In this document: positions 6,508 to 12,474 of the stretch, one piece after another
Layout: every line of letters begins with the position of its first letter
Numbering within the stretch: position 1 is the first letter of the stretch
Origin: Prevotellaceae bacterium
GTDB taxonomy: Bacteria > Bacteroidota > Bacteroidia > Bacteroidales > Bacteroidaceae
Assembly: GCA_015256945.1 (NCBI GenBank)
Contig: JABZLB010000046.1
Span: forward strand, 1 to 12,474
Direction: 5' to 3'
Length of the DNA: 12,474 nt
Program-made: the position numbers and the translations under genes
Notes under the pieces: generated by a model
Told to the model about the DNA's origin: nothing
Seen by the model: the letters and a program-made list of their open reading frames with translations, nothing else
Databases searched by the model: none

Positions 6508-7863
6508 ATGAAAGTTTCATTCGAAAACCCCGACAAAATTAATGGCCGTCTGACTATCACTGTCGAAGAAAACGACTATAAGGATGAGGTCGATAAAACG
6601 TTAAAGGATTATCGTAAAAAGGCAAACGTGCCAGGTTTCCGTCCTGGTCAGGTGCCCATGGGGATGATTAAGCGTCAGTTTGGTGCTTCTGTAAAGATGG
6701 ATGCCATCAATAAAATTGTTGGCGAACAGATTAACAAGTACATCACTGACAACAAAATCAACATGCTTGGACAGCCTCTTGCATCAGAGGCACAGCAGCC
6801 ACAGGATTTGGAAAAGGAAGGTCCTTATACCTTTATATTTGATATTGCAGTAGCTCCTGAGTTTGATATTGAACTCACCAACAAAGATAAGGTTGACTAT
6901 TATGACATTACTGTTGACGATGCACTGATTGATCGTCAGGTAGAAATGTTCGCATCGCGCCTGGGTAAAAACGTAGATGTTGAAGAGTATGCGGATGGAG
7001 ATGTTGTAAAGGGCGACCTTCGTGAACTTGATGACAAGGGTAATACGAAAGAAAACGGCCTTACAGTTGAGGGCGCTATGGTAATGCCCGAATACATAAA
7101 AGCTGCTGCTCAGAAGAAGCTTTTCAAAGGAGCTAAGGTAGGTGACATTATAACCTTCAATCCTCGCAAGGCATATAAGGAGAGCGATGCCGAATTAGCA
7201 TCACTTCTTAAGATTGAAAAAGATAAGGTTGCTGACTATGAAAGCGACTTCAGTTACCAGATAACGGGCATACAGCGTTTCAAAAACCATGCCGTTGATC
7301 AGGAACTTTTCGATCAGACATTTGGCAAAGACCAGGTGAAGGACGAAAAAGAGTTCCGTGAAAAGATTGCAGAAGGCTTGAAGAAACAGCTCGAAAAAGA
7401 GAGCGATTACAAGTTCCTGATGGATGTACGTAAGTATGCAGAGGATAAAGTTGGACAGTTGACCTATCCTGATGCTCTGCTGAAGCGTGTAATGAAAGAG
7501 AATAATAAGGATAAGGATCAGGAGTTCATAGACAAGAACTATGAAGCAAGCATCAAAGAATTGACCTGGAGTCTTATCCGTAACAAGCTTTCAGAAAAAG
7601 CACAGATAAAGGTTAACGACGAAGATGTACGCAATGCAGCTCGTGAAACAGCACGTATACAGTTTGCACAGTATGGAATGAACAACGTTCCTGATGAGTA
7701 TGTAAACAACTACGCTGATGAGCTTTTGAAGAAACAAGACACTGTACAGCAGTTTGTTGATCGCGCTATTGACTTGAAGTTGATAGAGGCTACTAAGAAG
7801 GATGTAAAACTTAACAAAAAGAGTATATCCCTTGACGACTTCAACAAGATGATGTCAGAGTAA
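6508..7863 (+). CDS. tig: Trigger factor, ribosome-associated chaperone
   Basis: A 451-residue cytoplasmic chaperone that binds near the ribosome exit tunnel and shields nascent chains. The N-terminal ribosome-binding domain occupies about residues 1-115 and contains the signature loop GFRPGQVP at 43-50, aligned with the GFRKGKVP loop of E. coli trigger factor. The middle region (about 150-255), with DGDVVKGDL and KLFKGAKVGDIITFNP, corresponds to the FKBP-like domain but is strongly diverged, so prolyl isomerase activity is doubtful. The C-terminal part (about 260-451) is helical and highly charged, as expected of the substrate-cradling arms. The length is close to the usual 430-450. Its location directly upstream of clpP and clpX is a widely conserved arrangement linking folding with proteolysis. 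The ATG follows an A-rich leader without a strong Shine-Dalgarno sequence. Confidence 0.95.
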   Translation: MKVSFENPDKINGRLTITVEENDYKDEVDKTLKDYRKKANVPGFRPGQVPMGMIKRQFGASVKMDAINKIVGEQINKYITDNKINMLGQPLASEAQQPQDLEKEGPYTFIFDIAVAPEFDIELTNKDKVDYYDITVDDALIDRQVEMFASRLGKNVDVEEYADGDVVKGDLRELDDKGNTKENGLTVEGAMVMPEYIKAAAQKKLFKGAKVGDIITFNPRKAYKESDAELASLLKIEKDKVADYESDFSYQITGIQRFKNHAVDQELFDQTFGKDQVKDEKEFREKIAEGLKKQLEKESDYKFLMDVRKYAEDKVGQLTYPDALLKRVMKENNKDKDQEFIDKNYEASIKELTWSLIRNKLSEKAQIKVNDEDVRNAARETARIQFAQYGMNNVPDEYVNNYADELLKKQDTVQQFVDRAIDLKLIEATKKDVKLNKKSISLDDFNKMMSE

Positions 7864-7898
7864 AAACTTTGTTTTAAGAAAAAATAGTTATCTCTTCG

Positions 7899-8010
7899 CA
7901 GAGGTTATCGACTTTTTTCACTATCTTTGTATAAACGTAGTGCCTTATTTTCGCCTTATTTGCGTAAAGGTATTACTAAAGATAGGTAAAAGAAAGGTCG
8001 ATAACCTCTG
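7899..8010. promoter_or_regulatory. Long palindrome enclosing the clpP promoter
   Basis: The outer arms CAGAGGTTATCGAC (7899-7912) and GTCGATAACCTCTG (7997-8010) are perfect 14-nt inverted repeats. An inner pair CTATCTTT (7921-7928) / AAAGATAG (7978-7985) adds 8 bp, and the bases between can pair imperfectly, leaving an apical loop of about 49 nt. The right arm is followed directly by TTTTTT (8011-8016). A tig read-through RNA could therefore fold into a long hairpin with a U-tail, while RNA started at the internal promoter would lack the left arm. Alternatively the arms are paired operator sites flanking the promoter. The loop also contains two GCCTTATTT copies (7942-7950 and 7953-7961). Confidence 0.75.
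7922..7929 (+). promoter_or_regulatory. Bacteroidota -7 element for clpP-clpX-recQ
   Basis: TATCTTTG matches TAnnTTTG and lies within the inner left arm of the palindrome. The start would be near 7934, with a leader of about 113 nt. No good TTTG lies at the -33 position; that place is taken by the outer palindrome arm, which suggests control by a bound regulator. Confidence 0.5.
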
Positions 8011-8046
8011 TTTTTTGTCTCATTAAAAAAAGGAAAGACATATTTT

Positions 8047-8730
8047 ATGAATAACGATTTTAGAAAATTCGCCACCCGTCATTTGGGTGTAAATGGTATG
8101 GTACTTGATGATGTTACCAAACTGCAACAACAATACCTTAATCCTTATATCCTTGAAGAGCGCCAACTGAACGTTACACAGCTGGATGTGTTTTCACGTT
8201 TAATGATGGATCGTATCATTTTCTTAGGAACCGAGGTTGACGATTATACCGCTAATGTGCTTCAGGCACAGCTGCTTTATCTCGACTCGGTAGACAATAC
8301 AAAGGATATTTCAATTTATATTAATTCGCCTGGAGGTAGTGTTACAGCGGGTCTTGGCATTTATGACACCATGCAATTCATCAGCAGTAAGGTAGCTACT
8401 ATATGTACAGGTATGGCAGCATCAATGGCAGCTGTGTTGCTTGTGGCAGGCGAAGAGGGGCGCCGGTCGGCTTTACCTCATAGCCGTGTGATGATACATC
8501 AGCCTCTGGGGGGCGTGCAAGGACAGGCTTCAGACATTGAAATAGAAGCGCGCGAGATACAGAAGTTTAAGAAAGAGCTTTATACAATTATATCAACTCA
8601 TTCTCATCAGCCGTTTGAAAAGGTGTGGAAGGATAGCGATCGTAACTATTGGATGACCGCAGAAGAGGCTAAGGAGTATGGTATGATAGATGAAGTGCTT
8701 ACGCGAAAGGTCTTGGCTGTCGAAGAGTAA
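8047..8730 (+). CDS. clpP: ClpP protease subunit with Asn in place of the catalytic Asp
   Basis: A 227-residue serine protease subunit that forms the tetradecameric degradation chamber fed by ClpX. The fold core is clear: INSPGGSVTAGLGIYDTMQ at about 92-110, nucleophile Ser126 in GMAASMA, and His151 in MIHQP, with the same 25-residue spacing as E. coli Ser97-His122. The third triad position, found by aligning SDRNYWMTA with E. coli ERDRFLSA, is Asn200 (codon AAC, 8644-8646) instead of Asp. The N-terminus (MNNDFRKFATRHLG) resembles Bacteroidota ClpP, and residues 1-30 exceed the processed form of other bacteria. An AGGAAAG ribosome site lies 9 nt before the ATG. clpX follows after 31 nt. Apart from the triad change nothing suggests decay. 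Confidence 0.95.
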   Translation: MNNDFRKFATRHLGVNGMVLDDVTKLQQQYLNPYILEERQLNVTQLDVFSRLMMDRIIFLGTEVDDYTANVLQAQLLYLDSVDNTKDISIYINSPGGSVTAGLGIYDTMQFISSKVATICTGMAASMAAVLLVAGEEGRRSALPHSRVMIHQPLGGVQGQASDIEIEAREIQKFKKELYTIISTHSHQPFEKVWKDSDRNYWMTAEEAKEYGMIDEVLTRKVLAVEE

Positions 8731-8761
8731 GGAAGTACTTAATAAGGTAAGATTGTAGAAA

Positions 8762-10012
8762 ATGAAGAAAATGCCAAAGAAATGTTGCAGCTTCTGTGGA
8801 AGGAGCGAAGACCAGGTGAGGCTCCTTATTACGGGGTTGAGCGGGTATATATGTGAGGATTGCGCTCAGCAAGCCTATAAAATAGTAAATGAATCAGGAG
8901 TTGTGTCTTCGGCAGCTACTTCAGAAAAACAGGTAGAAAACTACAAAGTTAAGGAAGTTCCTAAGCCACAGGAGATAAAAAAGTATCTCGATAATTATGT
9001 AATAGGACAAGATGAGGCCAAGAGGTATTTGTCAGTAGCCGTGTATAACCACTATAAACGCTTGCAACAACCCGCAGATGACGATGGTGTTGAGATAGAA
9101 AAAAGCAATATTATTATGGTTGGGTCGACAGGAACTGGTAAAACTCTTTTGGCAAGAACAATAGCCCGACTGCTGGATGTGCCTTTCACGATAGTTGATG
9201 CGACGGTGTTTACCGAGGCTGGTTATGTGGGAGAAGACGTTGAAAGCATTCTGAGCAGGTTGTTACAAGTTGCCAATTATAATGTTGATGCTGCAGAACG
9301 CGGAATAGTTTTTATAGACGAAATAGATAAAATTGCCCGTAAATCAGACAATCCGAGCATTACGCGTGACGTGAGTGGTGAAGGAGTTCAGCAGGCTATG
9401 CTTAAACTTTTAGAAGGTACAATGGTAAATGTTCCACCACAGGGAGGGCGCAAGCACCCCGATCAGGAGTATATTCATGTGAATACAAAGAATATATTAT
9501 TTATATGTGGAGGTGCCTTTGATGGAATAGAACGGAAGATAGCCCAGCGTTTAAATACACATGTGGTGGGGTATAATTCGGTTCAGAACACCCAAAGGAT
9601 AGATAAAGGCAACTTAATGAAGTATATCGTTCCACAAGATTTGAAATCGTTTGGTCTCATACCGGAATTGATTGGACGCTTGCCAGTGCTTACGTATCTT
9701 AAACCGCTTGATCGTGTTGCCTTGCGTCGTATTCTGGTAGAACCGAAGAATTCGATCGTTAAACAGTATATTAAACTGTTTGAGATGGATAAGGTAAAAC
9801 TGACATTTACAGAAAAAGCTCTCGACTTTATCGTTGATAAGGCACTCGATTATAAGTTGGGTGCCCGTGGATTGCGTTCTATTGTTGAGGCCATCATGAT
9901 GGACGCCATGTTTGATATACCTTCAAAGCAAGTGAAAAAGTTTGAGGTTACACTCGACTATGCGCAGAAACAAATAGATAAAGCTCATATACAGAAACTT
10001 GAATTAGCCTGA
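8762..10012 (+). CDS. clpX: ClpX, AAA+ unfoldase of the ClpXP protease
   Basis: A 416-residue protein that unfolds tagged substrates and threads them into ClpP. The N-terminal zinc-binding domain has ligands Cys9, Cys12, Cys31 and Cys34. The AAA+ module carries Walker A GSTGTGKT (121-128), pore loop GYVGEDVE (154-161), Walker B with Asp186-Glu187 in VFIDEIDK, the RKH pore loop (230-232), IGRLP and the sensor-2 segment LGARGLRS. The ClpP-docking loop, IGF in E. coli, reads VGY at 269-271. The length is normal. The start at 8762 is chosen as the first ATG after clpP; an ATG three codons on (8771) is possible. The gene lies between clpP and recQ in one apparent operon, with no promoter element in either short gap. 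Confidence 0.96.
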   Translation: MKKMPKKCCSFCGRSEDQVRLLITGLSGYICEDCAQQAYKIVNESGVVSSAATSEKQVENYKVKEVPKPQEIKKYLDNYVIGQDEAKRYLSVAVYNHYKRLQQPADDDGVEIEKSNIIMVGSTGTGKTLLARTIARLLDVPFTIVDATVFTEAGYVGEDVESILSRLLQVANYNVDAAERGIVFIDEIDKIARKSDNPSITRDVSGEGVQQAMLKLLEGTMVNVPPQGGRKHPDQEYIHVNTKNILFICGGAFDGIERKIAQRLNTHVVGYNSVQNTQRIDKGNLMKYIVPQDLKSFGLIPELIGRLPVLTYLKPLDRVALRRILVEPKNSIVKQYIKLFEMDKVKLTFTEKALDFIVDKALDYKLGARGLRSIVEAIMMDAMFDIPSKQVKKFEVTLDYAQKQIDKAHIQKLELA

Positions 10013-10050
10013 TACAAACCTTATAAAACGCTTGAGACTATTAATCATAT

Positions 10051-12276
10051 ATGGCGAAAATAGATTTGACCAAGGAGCTAAAATGCTATTTTGGCTTTGA
10101 TAAATTCAAAGGAGACCAGGAGGCAATTATTCGAAATCTGCTGGAAGGAAATGATACTTTTGTATTAATGCCGACAGGAGGAGGAAAGAGTTTGTGCTAT
10201 CAGTTGCCTTCGATACTGATGGATGGTACAGCGGTTGTGATTTCTCCACTCATTGCACTGATGAAGAATCAGGTTGATGTTGTCAATGGTTTGTCTGAAG
10301 ACCAGGGACTAGCTCACTTTTTAAATTCGTCATTAAACAAGTCGGCAATAACACAAGTAGAGCAAGATGTCAGGACTGGTAAAACTAAACTGCTGTACGT
10401 AGCACCAGAATCGCTGAATAAAGAAGACAATCTACCTTTCTTCCAATCGTTTAAAATATCTTTCTTTGCGGTTGATGAAGCGCATTGTATTTCAGAATGG
10501 GGACATGATTTCCGTCCGGAATATCGTAATATTCGCCCAACAATTGACAGCATCGCTCATGCAAAAGGGTTAGAAAGAATACCAATCATTGCACTTACAG
10601 CAACGGCAACCGATAAGGTACGCACCGATATTAAAAAGAGTTTGGGTATTACAGATGCAACCGAATTTAAAAGCTCTTTCAATCGTCCTAACCTGTATTA
10701 TGAGATACGCCAAAAGGTTAATGATAACGATACCGACAGCCAGATTATACGTTTCCTGAAAAATCATGAAGGGAAGAGTGGGATTATATATTGTCTTTCA
10801 CGAAAAAAGGTTGAAGAGCTGTCTAAGAAACTTCAGTTGAATGGTTTTAAGGCAGCTCCATATCATGCAGGGCTTGATACCGAAGTGCGTAATCAAACCC
10901 AGGACAATTTTTTGAAAGAGGATATTGATATTATCGTTGCTACCATTGCTTTTGGTATGGGTATTGACAAACCTGATGTGAGATTTGTTATCCATTATGA
11001 TATTCCTAAAAGTTTAGAAGGATATTACCAGGAGACAGGACGGGCAGGACGTGATGGAGGTGAAGGAATATGTATTGCATTTTACTCACCAAAAGACCTG
11101 AAGCGTCTTGAAAAGTTTATGGAGAACAAAGGTAATGCCGAAAAGGAAATAGGCAGACAGCTTTTACAAGAAACGAAAGCTTATGCCGAGTCTTCTGTGT
11201 GCAGAAGAAAAATGATATTAAACTATTTTGGTGAGGAATACCTGAAAGACAACTGTGCTAACTGTGACAACTGTTGTCATCCTGAGAAGAAGATTGAAGC
11301 AACCGATGCCTTAGTTTGTGTGCTGACAGCAATAAAAGCAGTTAAAGAAGCCTTTGACCAATCATATATTATTGATTTTATACGGGGGCGTGCAACAGAT
11401 AATATTGTACGTCATGGCCATGATAAGCTGGACGCCTTTGGCTGTGGGGAGAAAATAAATAGTGATAATCAGAATATTTGGAACCCTGTTATCAGACAGG
11501 CAATGATTGCACATTACATAAAAAAGGATATTGAGAATTTTGGATTGCTGAAAATAACTGCTCTCGGAAAAGAGTATTTAAAGCAACCTGAGCCTTTCTT
11601 TGTAGTGCCGGATAAGGAGTTTCAGGAAACTGATGATGCAGGAGAAGGTAATGTCAGTGCATTAGATAATACACTATATGAACTGTTGAAATCGCTTCGT
11701 AAAGACGTAGCCGACAAGCATAAGTTGCCGCCCTATGTAATTTTTCAGGACATATCGCTTACACAAATGGCTACTTATTATCCGGAGACATTAGAAGAAT
11801 TGCAGCAGATACAGGGTGTCGGATTGGGAAAAGCAAATAAGTTTGGTAAACCATTTGTAGAACTGATTAAGAAGTATTGTGATGAGAATGGCAAGGATCG
11901 TGAAGATATGATGCGCGTAATCAGCTTGCCAAATAAGTCGATTAAGAAATTAAAAATTATAGAACTCATTGATAAGCGTATTCCTTTAAATGATATTGCT
12001 GTTGCACAGAACTGCGATTTTGATGAACTCCTGGATGATATTGAGTCGATAGTATGTAGTGGCATGAAAGTGAATATTGACTATTACCTAAATGATAACG
12101 ATGTTATGGAGCATGAAGAAGTTGAAGATATTCTCAACTATTTCCATGAAAGCAAAACAGATGACATTGATACCGCAATAGACGTAGCTGATATTTACGA
12201 TGATGAAGATGGATTAACCGCAGAAGAAAAGGCCAGACTTGTGCTGATAAAATTCCTTTCGGACGAAGCGAATTAA
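10051..12276 (+). CDS. recQ: RecQ family ATP-dependent DNA helicase
   Basis: A 741-residue 3'-5' superfamily 2 helicase that acts in recombination and replication-fork repair. Motif 0 (FKGDQEAI) and motif I MPTGGGKSLCY (Lys46) are followed by DEAH at 142-145, ALTATAT, YHAGL, the IAFGMGIDKPDVRFVIHYD block, and motif VI YYQETGRAGRDG (325-336). The RecQ zinc module has Cys384, Cys402, Cys405 and Cys408, followed by a winged-helix region. An HRDC domain spans about 541-610. After it, residues about 625-741 form an extension with helix-turn-helix-like character (KLKIIELIDKRIPLNDIAVA) and a very acidic stretch (IDTAIDVADIYDDEDG). This extension is absent from the roughly 610-residue E. coli RecQ, but longer forms are usual in Bacteroidota. 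The gene is 38 nt after clpX and probably co-transcribed. Confidence 0.95.
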   Translation: MAKIDLTKELKCYFGFDKFKGDQEAIIRNLLEGNDTFVLMPTGGGKSLCYQLPSILMDGTAVVISPLIALMKNQVDVVNGLSEDQGLAHFLNSSLNKSAITQVEQDVRTGKTKLLYVAPESLNKEDNLPFFQSFKISFFAVDEAHCISEWGHDFRPEYRNIRPTIDSIAHAKGLERIPIIALTATATDKVRTDIKKSLGITDATEFKSSFNRPNLYYEIRQKVNDNDTDSQIIRFLKNHEGKSGIIYCLSRKKVEELSKKLQLNGFKAAPYHAGLDTEVRNQTQDNFLKEDIDIIVATIAFGMGIDKPDVRFVIHYDIPKSLEGYYQETGRAGRDGGEGICIAFYSPKDLKRLEKFMENKGNAEKEIGRQLLQETKAYAESSVCRRKMILNYFGEEYLKDNCANCDNCCHPEKKIEATDALVCVLTAIKAVKEAFDQSYIIDFIRGRATDNIVRHGHDKLDAFGCGEKINSDNQNIWNPVIRQAMIAHYIKKDIENFGLLKITALGKEYLKQPEPFFVVPDKEFQETDDAGEGNVSALDNTLYELLKSLRKDVADKHKLPPYVIFQDISLTQMATYYPETLEELQQIQGVGLGKANKFGKPFVELIKKYCDENGKDREDMMRVISLPNKSIKKLKIIELIDKRIPLNDIAVAQNCDFDELLDDIESIVCSGMKVNIDYYLNDNDVMEHEEVEDILNYFHESKTDDIDTAIDVADIYDDEDGLTAEEKARLVLIKFLSDEAN

Positions 12277-12455
12277 TTTTGATGTTGTTATCATTTTTTG
12301 TGTGAGGAATAAGAGTTGAACTTAATCAGTTGTCGGGAAAAGAGCTGTTGTTGCGAGTTAAATAGCATTAAAGCAATAAGAATTTGGCCAAAGTACTGTT
12401 TCATATGGGGATTTATTGGTAAATTTGCATGCAATAAATTCCTAAAGTAAATTTT
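12277..12455. other. Intergenic region after recQ
   Basis: 179 nt without a gene. A weak TGAT-ATCA stem followed by six T (12280-12299) may help end the recQ transcript but is too short to call. A promoter element for the next gene lies at its right end. Confidence 0.5.
12420..12427 (+). promoter_or_regulatory. Bacteroidota -7 element for the gene at the right edge
   Basis: TAAATTTG matches TAnnTTTG, giving a start near 12432 and a leader of about 24 nt before the ATG at 12456. The perfect palindrome TTGCATGCAA (12425-12434) overlaps its end. The best -33 candidate, TTTC at 17 nt, is poor. Confidence 0.5.
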
Positions 12456-12474
12456 ATGTCATCATTTGTTGCAG
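12456..12474 (+). CDS. Start of an unidentified gene, cut by the window end
   Basis: Only MSSFVA and one further base are visible. The ATG is placed by the promoter element about 28 nt upstream and by an A/T-rich leader typical of the window. The product cannot be guessed from six residues, and the call could be wrong. Confidence 0.35.

Noticed and set aside
7899..8010. The palindrome as a miniature inverted-repeat transposon
   Set aside because: The length and terminal repeats would fit, but no target-site duplication flanks it, and it contains a functional-looking clpP promoter. A regulatory role is simpler.
12280..12299. TGAT-ATCA stem followed by six T after recQ
   Set aside because: A 4-bp A/T-rich stem is too weak to call a terminator.
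1..12474. tRNA, rRNA, CRISPR array, insertion sequence or defence genes
   Set aside because: I found no cloverleaf-like sequence, regularly spaced repeats, transposase or integrase motifs, or known defence domains in the window.

Overview
The window looks like chromosomal DNA from a member of the Bacteroidales, most likely a Prevotella-type organism. Three lines of evidence agree. The proteins are typical of Bacteroidota: a TonB-receptor-like barrel with a carboxypeptidase-regulatory domain, a LolA_2-type carrier, and the order tig-clpP-clpX-recQ. Several genes are preceded by the Bacteroidota promoter element TAnnTTTG, and one also has a matching TTTG box 19 nt upstream. Strong Shine-Dalgarno sequences are mostly absent, and leaders are A/T-rich. 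The genus is an inference.

Layout. Positions 2-505 hold the 3' end of an M16-family peptidase gene. A 388-nt gap follows, with two related GC-rich hairpins and a bidirectional terminator. Next come a secreted beta-propeller-like protein on the minus strand (894-1865), a divergent LolA-like periplasmic protein (2019-2684), and a large outer-membrane receptor-like barrel on the minus strand (2746-5127). A 353-nt divergent region then leads into a rightward block: lptB (5481-6383), tig (6508-7863), clpP (8047-8730), clpX (8762-10012) and recQ (10051-12276). The first codons of one more gene lie at the right edge.

How the genes work together. The left half concerns the cell envelope: proteolysis, secreted or surface proteins, lipoprotein or lipid carriage, outer-membrane uptake, and LptB, the ATPase of lipopolysaccharide export. 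The right half is protein quality control: trigger factor folds nascent chains and ClpXP degrades tagged or misfolded ones. RecQ helicase appears co-transcribed with clpPX, with gaps of only 31 and 38 nt.

Most of the window is ordinary core genome, and I do not see a complete new defence or mobile system. Three things deserve a second look. The catalytic-triad aspartate of ClpP is replaced by asparagine (codon 8644-8646). A long palindrome (7899-8010) encloses the clpP promoter and ends in a T-run, which suggests a terminator or operator with the promoter inside its loop. A tandem pair of diverged GC-rich hairpins follows the M16 gene.
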